Shown here one piece after another: positions 1-6,097 of a stretch of 7,374 nucleotides of DNA. Within the stretch, counting starts at the first letter, position 1; every line of letters starts with the position of its first letter. Source of the stretch: Candidatus Melainabacteria bacterium (GTDB taxonomy: Bacteria; Actinomycetota; Actinomycetes; Mycobacteriales; Pseudonocardiaceae); the NCBI GenBank assembly GCA_903970565.1, contig CAJCJE010000600.1, positions 1-7,374 on the forward strand, given 5' to 3'. Both the position numbers and the translations under genes were made by a program. The notes beneath the pieces were generated by a model. It ran no database searches and was not told the origin of the DNA. It saw nothing but the letters and a program-made list of their open reading frames with translations.

Positions 1-2712
1 GAGAGCGCCGGCCGGGCCGAGGTCGACTTCGGTGCCGTCTGCGCGGGTTTCCGTGATCAGCTCGGCACACTGCTGGGCCAGCTGGCCGCCCGGACGCTGG
101 TGCTGGAACTGAACGTGGCCAGGGTGGCCGGCCGACTGGTCGGCGAGACCGGGCAACAGCGTTTCGCTCATTTCGTGCGCAACGCCGCCACCGGTCCCGG
201 TCTCGGCGCCCTGTTCACCGAGTATCCGGTGCTGGGCCGCATCCTGGGCATCGCGTGCCGGCAGGCGGTGACCGCCCACGCGGAGATCCTGACCCGTTTC
301 GTCGAGGACCGGGCCGCGATCGTGGCCCAGCTGCTGGCCGGTGTCGATCCCGGCCGGCTGGTGAGCGTCCAGACCGGCAGCGGTGACCGTCACCGGAGCG
401 GTCGTTCGGTGGCCGTGCTGCGCTTCGCCGACGGCCGAGCCGTGGTCTACAAGCCGAGATCGCTTGCGTTGCAGGCACATTTCGACGAACTGGTCGGCTG
501 GCTCAACGACGCGGTGAGCTGGCTGGGCCTGCGTACGGTCGGCTCCCTGCTGCGCGAGGGCTACGGCTGGCAGGAGTTCATCCCGCACCGCCCGTGCGCC
601 GACCTGGACGCCGTCGAGTCCTTCTACCTGCGTCAGGGCGCGCTGCTGGCGCTGATCAATGCCCTCGACGGCACCGACATCCACCACGAGAACGTGATCG
701 CCTGCGCCGACCAGCCGGTGCTCGTCGACATCGAGACCCTGTTCCACCCCACTCTGCTGCCCCCGGCCGTCACCGGCCCGGACCCGGCGCTGCTGGCGTT
801 GATGTCCTCGGTGCACCGCACCTCGATGCTGCCCACGATGATGGTGGGGGAGCACGGCGCGTTGGATCTCTCCGGCGTCGGCGGCGACCGGGACCGGGTC
901 TACCCGCTGGAGACGGTGGGCTGGGCGGACGCCGGCACCGACCGGATGCGGCTGATCCGGGGCCCCGGCGAGTTCGCCGGCAGCGCGAACCGGCCGAGGA
1001 TCGGCGACGTCGACGCCCTGCCGGAGGAACACGCCCACTCCCTGATGACCGGGTTCCGGGCCGCCTACGACGCCATCGTCCGTGATCGCGACGTGCTGCT
1101 GGCCGAGGACGGCGTGCTGAGCCGGTGCGCCGAGGACGAGATCCGGATCGTGTTCCGGCCGACCCGCACCTACGGGACGCTGCTGTCGGAGTCGACCCAT
1201 CCGGACGTGCTGCGCGACGCACTGGACCGCGACTGCCTGTTCGACCTGCTGGCCGCCGACTCCGCCGACGAGCTGCTGATCGCGCTGGCGCCGCACGAGA
1301 TCGAGGACCTGTGGGACGGCGACGTGCCGGTCTTCCTTGGCCGGCCGGGCTCCCGAACGCTGTGCACCTCGACCGGCACCAGCCTGCCCAATCTGCTGGA
1401 CACCACCGGCCTGGCCTCGGTCACCGCCAAGATCGCCAGGATGGGCGAGGTGGACCGGCGCGACCAGGAGTGGGTGATCAGGGCGGCCCTGGCCAGCCGG
1501 GCCGAGCCGGACAACCACGCCAGCGGGTTCGCGCTGGCCGGTTCGGTCGCGGCCGTGGTGCCCGACCGGGAGCGGCTGCTGTCCTCGGCGTGCGCGCTGG
1601 CCGACAAGATCGTGGCCCGTGCCCTGCACGACGACGGCCGGGCCAACTGGCTGACGATGGATCAGGTTGACGGCCGGCACTGGATGCTGCTGCCGATGGG
1701 GGCCGGGCTGGGCACCGGCTACAGCGGGGTGGCGCTGTTCCTGGCGCAGCTCGGCGCGCTGACCGGCATCACCCGCTACACCGATCTGGCCCGCAAGGCG
1801 ATGCGGCCGATCCCGGCGATGATCCACGCGCTGCGCGGCAACCCCGAGCTGGCCGAGGCGATCGGCTGCGGCGGACTGCTCGGCCTCGGCGGCATCTGCT
1901 ACGCGCTGGCCCGGTTGGCCACCCTGCTCCAGGACGCGACCCTGCTCGACTGGCTGGCCGCGATGGTGCCGCTGCTCGACCTTGCCGACGACGGCACGCA
2001 GACCGGCCTGGCGACCGGCCGCGCGGGCGGGCTGGCCGCGATGCTCGCGGTGCACGCGGAAACCGGACTTGCCGAGGCCGGCGCGTTGGCCGGGGTGTTC
2101 GCCGCCCGTCTGGCCGAACCGGACACCTCCGGTGCCGGCCCGGCCGGCCTGCCGGCGGACTCGCTGCCCACCGGCGGATTCCTCTGGGGGGCGACCGGCA
2201 CCGGCTGGGCCCTGCTGCGTTTCGCCAAGACCGTCGCCGACCCCGATCAGGCGCGGCGCTACGCCCTGCTGGGCCGGGCGACGCTGGAACGCGACGCCGG
2301 GCCGGCTCGGAAGCCGGCCGGCGACTACGGCTGGTGCTCCGGGCTGTCCGGCCGGCTGCTGGCGCAGGCGGCCGACACCGGGCCGGGGTACGGCGGTGCG
2401 GCGGATGAGGAGGATACGCTGCATCTGCTCGCCAACCGGCCGGCGCTACAGGACATGTCCCTGTGTCACGGCGAACTCGGGGTCCTGGAGTCGCTGATCG
2501 CCCTCGGCGGCCGGGCCGGCGGCATCGCCGATCGCGGTGCGGCGTTCCTGCTCGGTGCACTCGACCAGTTCGGCCCGTCCTGTGGGCTGCCCAGCGGTGT
2601 GTCCTGCCCGAGTCTGCTCACCGGCCTCGCCGGCATCGGGTACGGCCTGCTGCGGTTGGGCATGGCGAAGGAGGTGCCGTCGGTGTTGCTGTTCGAACCG
2701 TCGTATCCCTGA
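1..2712 (+). CDS. lanM: Class II lanthipeptide synthetase LanM (5' end outside window)
   Basis: Bifunctional cytosolic enzyme that phosphorylates and eliminates Ser/Thr of a precursor peptide, then adds Cys thiols to the dehydro residues. The frame is open from base 1, so the start lies upstream; 903 residues are visible, and family members usually have about 1000 or more. Residue numbers here count from base 1. Dehydratase (DUF4135-like) motifs: Y-K-P-R with K151, D-x-H-x-E-N at D226-H228-E230-N231, V-D-I-E with D243/E245, and the elimination motif R382-x3-R386-P-T388-R-T-Y. The LanC-like cyclase starts near residue 530. It has Gly-rich helix starts (L-G-T-G-Y-S-G near 570) and zinc ligands C779 (Y-G-W-C-S-G) and C822-H823 (L-C-H-G-E-L-G). 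The C-terminus (L-T-G-L-A-G-I-G-Y-G-L-L-R-L, then V-P-S-V-L-L) is complete. Oddity: at the usual HG motif the sequence is F-L-W-G (W729), and at the usual D-x-x-x-G-x-A-G it is G669-L-A-T-G-R-A-G. It lies 57 nt upstream of its probable precursor gene. Confidence 0.95.
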   Translation, partial: ESAGRAEVDFGAVCAGFRDQLGTLLGQLAARTLVLELNVARVAGRLVGETGQQRFAHFVRNAATGPGLGALFTEYPVLGRILGIACRQAVTAHAEILTRFVEDRAAIVAQLLAGVDPGRLVSVQTGSGDRHRSGRSVAVLRFADGRAVVYKPRSLALQAHFDELVGWLNDAVSWLGLRTVGSLLREGYGWQEFIPHRPCADLDAVESFYLRQGALLALINALDGTDIHHENVIACADQPVLVDIETLFHPTLLPPAVTGPDPALLALMSSVHRTSMLPTMMVGEHGALDLSGVGGDRDRVYPLETVGWADAGTDRMRLIRGPGEFAGSANRPRIGDVDALPEEHAHSLMTGFRAAYDAIVRDRDVLLAEDGVLSRCAEDEIRIVFRPTRTYGTLLSESTHPDVLRDALDRDCLFDLLAADSADELLIALAPHEIEDLWDGDVPVFLGRPGSRTLCTSTGTSLPNLLDTTGLASVTAKIARMGEVDRRDQEWVIRAALASRAEPDNHASGFALAGSVAAVVPDRERLLSSACALADKIVARALHDDGRANWLTMDQVDGRHWMLLPMGAGLGTGYSGVALFLAQLGALTGITRYTDLARKAMRPIPAMIHALRGNPELAEAIGCGGLLGLGGICYALARLATLLQDATLLDWLAAMVPLLDLADDGTQTGLATGRAGGLAAMLAVHAETGLAEAGALAGVFAARLAEPDTSGAGPAGLPADSLPTGGFLWGATGTGWALLRFAKTVADPDQARRYALLGRATLERDAGPARKPAGDYGWCSGLSGRLLAQAADTGPGYGGAADEEDTLHLLANRPALQDMSLCHGELGVLESLIALGGRAGGIADRGAAFLLGALDQFGPSCGLPSGVSCPSLLTGLAGIGYGLLRLGMAKEVPSVLLFEPSYP

Positions 2713-2730
2713 TTCACCACGGACGTCTTA

Positions 2731-2740
2731 TCTCGCGAGA
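2731..2740. promoter_or_regulatory. Perfect 10-bp palindrome before the precursor gene
   Basis: TCTCGCGAGA is a perfect palindrome in the 57-nt gap between lanM and the precursor gene, 29 nt before the ATG at 2770. It could be an operator or a weak processing hairpin. I see no convincing -10/-35 pair around it, so co-transcription with lanM remains the simpler reading. Function is inferred from position only. Confidence 0.25.
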
Positions 2741-2750
2741 GTATCAATTC

Positions 2751-2757
2751 GAGGGAG
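2751..2757 (+). promoter_or_regulatory. Ribosome binding site of the precursor gene
   Basis: GAGGGAG is the only strong purine-rich Shine-Dalgarno-like stretch before the precursor gene. It ends 12 nt before the ATG at 2770, somewhat long but usable, and 24 nt before the alternative ATG at 2782. The latter has only GGGAAA (2772-2777) in front of it. This favours the 2770 start. Confidence 0.5.
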
Positions 2758-2769
2758 CTGAAACGGTAG

Positions 2770-2973
2770 ATGGGAAACGAAATGGACAACATCGAGGCCT
2801 GGAAAGATGCTGATATCCGGGAAGACGACACCGATCATCCGGCCGGTGAAATCAAGGTGTCCAGGAGGACTCGGATCGGTGCACGGGTCAGCGCTCTGTC
2901 CGGCTTTGCGGTCGCAACGCTCGCCATGTCGACGCTGATGGACAGCGTGTGCACGACCTCGAGCAAAGCATAG
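2770..2973 (+). CDS. lanA: Class II lanthipeptide precursor, mersacidin/actagardine-type leader, single-Cys core
   Basis: 67-residue peptide, probable substrate of the adjacent LanM. The leader has W11-K-D-A-D-I-R17-E-D-D-T-D-H23-P-A-G26. This lines up with the leaders of mersacidin (S-W-K-D-P-F-S-R...N-P-A-G) and actagardine (S-W-K-D-V-D-L-R...S-H-P-A-G) as I remember them. After H-P-A-G the usual acidic L-x-x-x-x-L segment is missing; instead there is a basic stretch (K29-V-S-R-R-T-R-I-G-A-R39). The C-terminal part (residues 40-67) is hydrophobic, holds ten Ser/Thr (S41, S44, T50, S54, T55, S59, T62, T63, S64, S65) and only one Cys, C61. At most one (methyl)lanthionine could form. There is no clear Gly-Gly site; G37-A38 is the nearest candidate for cleavage. 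The start at 2770 is chosen because it has the better RBS and puts Trp at position 11, close to the position in known leaders; ATG 2782 (63 aa) is possible. Codon use is visibly less GC-biased than in the flanking genes. Identity as a precursor is well supported; the product class is inference. Confidence 0.85.
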   Translation: MGNEMDNIEAWKDADIREDDTDHPAGEIKVSRRTRIGARVSALSGFAVATLAMSTLMDSVCTTSSKA

Positions 2974-3020
2974 GCCACGATTTTTCGGCGTTTCTCAGGC
3001 GCTCCGACTTTTCGATGAAT

Positions 3021-3081
3021 GGAACCGTTCAATACTGAGTGTCGGCTTCCGGGGTCGACACACAGTATTGGCACGGTTACC
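3021..3081 (+). terminator. Long imperfect inverted repeat after the precursor gene, probable terminator
   Basis: Two arms fold together. GG 3021-3022 pairs with CC 3080-3081, AACCGT 3023-3028 with ACGGTT 3073-3078, CAATACTG 3030-3037 with CAGTATTG 3063-3070, and GTGTCG 3039-3044 with CGACAC 3056-3061. That is 22 pairs, broken by an A3038/A3062 mismatch, a one-base bulge at A3079 and an asymmetric T3029/GC3071-3072 loop. The apical loop is 3045-3055. It lies 47 nt after the precursor stop and ends 59 nt before the regulator's ATG. No U-tract follows, as is common for actinobacterial terminators. Alternatives are an mRNA-stabilising 3' structure for the precursor transcript or an attenuator for the regulator. 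Confidence 0.6.
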
Positions 3082-3092
3082 AAGCGATTCAG

Positions 3093-3100
3093 TGGTACCA
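3093..3100. promoter_or_regulatory. 8-bp palindrome upstream of the regulator promoter
   Basis: TGGTACCA is a perfect palindrome centred about 45 nt before the regulator's ATG. If the transcript is leaderless, this is just upstream of the -35 position, where an activator or autoregulator could bind. The sequence is short enough to occur by chance, so this rests on position alone. Confidence 0.2.
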
Positions 3101-3104
3101 GCAG

Positions 3105-3133
3105 TCGGGATACAGGGGTTTTCGAACTAAGAT
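3105..3133 (+). promoter_or_regulatory. Candidate leaderless promoter of the LAL regulator
   Basis: TAAGAT (3128-3133) matches the actinobacterial -10 pattern TAnnnT and ends 7 nt before the ATG at 3141. Transcription could thus begin at or next to the A of the start codon. The -35 position with a 17-nt spacer holds TCGGGA (3105-3110), a poor match to TTGACA (T, G and A agree). No Shine-Dalgarno sequence is visible before the ATG (the bases are CCCGCTC), which fits a leaderless mRNA. Confidence 0.45.
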
Positions 3134-3140
3134 CCCGCTC

Positions 3141-6068
3141 ATGAGGACCCGTTCCACTCGGTTCATCGGCCGCATTGATGAGTTGGACGCGGTGGAACGC
3201 GCGCTGACCGGAGCGCGCAAGGGCGAGGGCAGTTGCCTGTTCATCGTGGGCGAGGCCGGCATCGGCAAGTCGCGGCTGGCCGCCGAGGCGGTGAGCCTGG
3301 CGTTCACCACCGACATGGTGGTGCTGCGCGGCCGGGGCAGCACCGTCGGTCCGATCGTGCCGTTCCGGCCGCTCACCGAGGCGCTGCTGTCGCTGTTTCG
3401 CTCACGGGACCTGCCACCGGACGCCGACCTCGGCCCCTACCGGCCCGTTCTGGGCCGGCTGGTGCCGCAGTGGGCTTCCGGCGACATCCCGGCCGGCGGG
3501 GAATCCCTGGTGGTGTTGGCCGAGGCGGTGCTTCGGCTGATGGCGGTCGTCGGCGCCGGCCGGGGTGTCCTGCTGGTCCTGGAGGACCTGCACGACGCGG
3601 ACGAGGAAACGCTCGCGGTGGTCGAGTACCTCGCCGACCACCTCGACCAGGAGTCCAGCGTGGTGCTGGCCACCTGCCGCACCGAGCAGTCGCAGGCCCT
3701 GGACATCGCCGATACGGTCGCCCGGCGGCAGATCGGCGAACTGGTCGAACTGGGCCGACTGGACTATCCGGACGCCTGCCGGTTCATCGGGTCCTGCCTG
3801 GCCGTCGAACCGGCCGAACTGCCCGACACCGTGCTGCGGCGGCTGTGGGACGACAGCGTCGGCAACCCGTTCGTGCTCGAGGAGCTGTTGCAGGGCATGG
3901 TCGCCGGCGGACAGCTGGTGCTCGGCGCGCAGGGCTGGCGCGAGGTGGACACCGTCCGGGCGGAGATCCCGGCCACCCTGGTGCGGGCGATCGGCCAGCG
4001 CGCCGAACGGCTGGGACCGCAGGCGCGTCAGCTGCTGTGTGCCGCGGCCGTGCTCGGCATCCGGTTTCGGCTCTCGATGGTGCAGAAGATCTTCGCGCTG
4101 GACGACCACGAGCTGCTGAGCCAGTTGCAGGCCAGCGTGGCCGCGCAGCTCGTCTCGGCCGACGAGCGCGGCCCGGACTGGTACTCCTTCCAGCACCCGC
4201 TGATCGCGGAGGCCCTGCTCACCCGGCTGACCCCGGCCGAGCGCGCGGTGTTCTCCTCGCGCGCGGCCGACGCCGTCGAGTCCACCCACCCCGAACTGCC
4301 CGGCGAATGGTGCCAGGTGGCCGCGACCCTGCGGCTGGCCGCGGGTGAACCGGTGGTCGCGGCGCGGCTGTTCGCGCGGGCCGGCCGGCGGGCACTGGCC
4401 GATTCCGCCGCCGGGTCGGCGATCACGCTGCTGGACAAGGCCGAGGGCCTGCTGGCGGTGCACGGCGACGAGGCCGGCCGGGCCGAGGTACTGGAAACCC
4501 TGCTGTACGCGCTGGCCGAAGCCGGCCGGTTCGAGCGGGCCTTCGAGCTGGCCGCCACCCTGGACACCAGCGTCGCCAGGCTGGACATCATCCGCCGGGT
4601 CGCGGTGCGGGTCCGGTTGGCCTGGGTCGCGCAGATCGCCGGTCGACACGACGACTGTGCCGCGCAGGTGGCGCAGGCGCGGATGGCGCTGGGCCCGGAC
4701 CCGAGCGAGGAACTCAGCGCGCCGGTCGACGCGATCTCCGCCCACCTGGCCCTGGACCTGCCCGGCCGCAACCGGGTGAACGAGGCCGAGGCACTGGCCC
4801 GGCGGGCGATCGGACCGGCCGAACGAGCACCGATGCCGGTGATCGCCTGCCAGGCCTGGTACGCCATCGGCGTGATCAGCCGGGCGGAGGACATGGCCGA
4901 GTCCGACGCCGCCCTGCGCCGGACCCAGGCACTGGCCGAGGAACACCAGCTGCCGATCTGGCGGCTCTACGGCCTCAGCGGCCAGGCCACCAATGCCTGG
5001 CTGTCGGAGGCGAACACCGAGCCGGTGATCCGGGCCAGGACCGAGGCGCAGCGCATCGGCGCGATCACCGTCGCGCTCAACCTGGGTTCGGTGCTCGCGC
5101 TGCACTCGGTGTTGTGTGGGGAGTTCGACACCGCGCCCGGCCTCATCGACGACGGCCTGGCCACGGTGCGGCGACTGCAACTGCCCACCTTGGAGCGGTA
5201 TCTGCTGATGACCCGCTGCGTGCTCGCCGCCCAGCGGGGGCGGCGGGAGGACATGGACCGCGCGTACGCGGAGTTCCTGGCCTGCGGTGGTGGCTCCTCC
5301 CGCGAACTGCCGCTGTCGCTGGGCCTTGGCCGGACGTTCTGCGCGCTGCTGGAGGAGAACATCGAGCTGGCCCAGCACGAGCTGGCCCAGGTGCTCGCCG
5401 CCGAGGAGGAGAACCCGGTCACCTTCTACCTCGCCGGCCGCAACGGACTGCACCTGCTGTTGGGCGTGCTGTCCGGCCGGGTCGGCTGGCGGGAGTTCCG
5501 GGATATCAGCGCGGCCGGTACCAGCAGGATGCGTTGGAACCGGCATTTCGTGCAGCTCGCGCACGCCGTGCTGCTGGGCAGGGCCGGCCACGCCGGCAAG
5601 GCCGAGGCCGCGATGGCGCAGGCCCAGCTCTCCGCGCAGCCCTTCGCGCTGGCTCGCCATCTCGGCCTGCGGCTGGTGGCCGAGTCGGCCAACACCGACG
5701 GCTGGGGCGATCCGGTGACCTGGCTGCGGGCGGCTGCCGAGTACTTCCACCAGATCGACGTACCGGCCGTGACGAGTGCCTGCCGGGGTCTGCTGCGGCA
5801 GTTCGGCGAACCGCTGCCGCAGCGGCGGACCGGCGCCGACCGGATTCCGGCTGACCTGCGGGCGCTCGGCGTGACCGTGCGCGAGTTCGAGGTGCTCGAA
5901 CTGCTGGTGCTGCGGCTGGCGAACAAGACCATCGCCGGCCGGCTGCACATTTCACCGCGCACGGTGGAGAAACACGTTGCCAGCCTGCTGCTCAAGACCG
6001 ACCAGCCCAACCGGTCCGCGCTGGTGGAGGAGGCGCTGACCGGCCGGGTGGAGTGGCTGGCCCGCTAA
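3141..6068 (+). CDS. LAL-family LuxR transcriptional regulator
   Basis: 975-residue transcriptional regulator of the large ATP-binding LuxR (MalT/LAL) family, a length normal for the family. The protein opens with the usual F-I-G-R-x-x-E-L signature (residues 8-15). A Walker A G-E-A-G-I-G-K-S follows at 37-44, and a Walker B L-L-V-L-E-D at 144-149 followed by L-H-D-A-D. The long middle part, from about 420 to 890, is Ala/Leu-rich helical sequence like the TPR-type repeats of the family. The C-terminal LuxR helix-turn-helix spans about 906-970, with N-K-T-I-A-G-R-L-H-I-S-P-R-T-V-E-K-H-V as recognition region; T941-V-E-K-H-V is the classic end of the helix. The start at 3141 is chosen because the GxxE signature follows directly, codon bias starts there and a -10 element sits just before it. 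A GTG at 3039 in the same frame lies inside the hairpin. By position it probably regulates the lanthipeptide genes; the ligand and target are unknown. Confidence 0.93.
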   Translation: MRTRSTRFIGRIDELDAVERALTGARKGEGSCLFIVGEAGIGKSRLAAEAVSLAFTTDMVVLRGRGSTVGPIVPFRPLTEALLSLFRSRDLPPDADLGPYRPVLGRLVPQWASGDIPAGGESLVVLAEAVLRLMAVVGAGRGVLLVLEDLHDADEETLAVVEYLADHLDQESSVVLATCRTEQSQALDIADTVARRQIGELVELGRLDYPDACRFIGSCLAVEPAELPDTVLRRLWDDSVGNPFVLEELLQGMVAGGQLVLGAQGWREVDTVRAEIPATLVRAIGQRAERLGPQARQLLCAAAVLGIRFRLSMVQKIFALDDHELLSQLQASVAAQLVSADERGPDWYSFQHPLIAEALLTRLTPAERAVFSSRAADAVESTHPELPGEWCQVAATLRLAAGEPVVAARLFARAGRRALADSAAGSAITLLDKAEGLLAVHGDEAGRAEVLETLLYALAEAGRFERAFELAATLDTSVARLDIIRRVAVRVRLAWVAQIAGRHDDCAAQVAQARMALGPDPSEELSAPVDAISAHLALDLPGRNRVNEAEALARRAIGPAERAPMPVIACQAWYAIGVISRAEDMAESDAALRRTQALAEEHQLPIWRLYGLSGQATNAWLSEANTEPVIRARTEAQRIGAITVALNLGSVLALHSVLCGEFDTAPGLIDDGLATVRRLQLPTLERYLLMTRCVLAAQRGRREDMDRAYAEFLACGGGSSRELPLSLGLGRTFCALLEENIELAQHELAQVLAAEEENPVTFYLAGRNGLHLLLGVLSGRVGWREFRDISAAGTSRMRWNRHFVQLAHAVLLGRAGHAGKAEAAMAQAQLSAQPFALARHLGLRLVAESANTDGWGDPVTWLRAAAEYFHQIDVPAVTSACRGLLRQFGEPLPQRRTGADRIPADLRALGVTVREFEVLELLVLRLANKTIAGRLHISPRTVEKHVASLLLKTDQPNRSALVEEALTGRVEWLAR

Positions 6069-6082
6069 CCTGGCCCGCTGAC
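6057..6082 (+). repeat. 13-nt tandem duplication across the regulator stop codon
   Basis: CTGGCCCGCTAAC (6057-6069) is followed directly by CTGGCCCGCTGAC (6070-6082), with one A/G difference. The first copy contains the regulator's last codons and its TAA stop (6066-6068). The second copy supplies the left arm of the following hairpin. It looks like a small slippage duplication that moved the stop codon context. Confidence 0.55.
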
Positions 6083-6097
6083 CGGGAAAGCCGGTCA
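6079..6097. terminator. Bidirectional hairpin terminator between convergent genes
   Basis: TGACCGG (6079-6085) pairs perfectly with CCGGTCA (6091-6097) around a GAAAG loop. It fills the 26-nt gap between the regulator stop (6068) and the convergent PPTase gene, and its right arm includes the PPTase stop codon. No U-tract is present on either side. Its position between converging transcripts supports a terminator role for both. Confidence 0.5.

Noticed and set aside
2890..2955. Labionin-type S-x-x-S-x(n)-C motif in the core (S41-x-x-S44 and later Cys)
   Set aside because: Labionin is made by class III enzymes. The synthetase here is a LanM, and the spacing from S44 to C61 is far longer than the usual motif.
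2857..2973. Precursor read as a Tat/Sec or lipoprotein signal peptide (S-R-R-T-R followed by a hydrophobic stretch and a Cys)
   Set aside because: The basic and hydrophobic parts start about 30 residues into the peptide, after a mersacidin-type leader. The residues before the Cys (D-S-V-C) do not fit a lipobox, and only six residues follow it.
3015..3038. Tiny ORF (7 codons) running into the stem-loop, as a possible attenuator leader peptide
   Set aside because: There is no RBS, and no run of regulatory codons; an ORF this short is expected by chance.
3039..3140. GTG at 3039 as start of the LAL regulator
   Set aside because: The extra 34 residues lack family similarity and codon bias, the GTG lies inside the stem-loop, and the F-I-G-R-x-x-E-L signature starts right after ATG 3141.
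3402..5948. 848-residue open frame on the minus strand opposite the LAL regulator
   Set aside because: It is antisense to a clearly recognisable LAL regulator. Its Gln/Arg/Gly/His-rich composition is what high GC3 coding DNA gives in the opposite frame, and no domain is recognisable.
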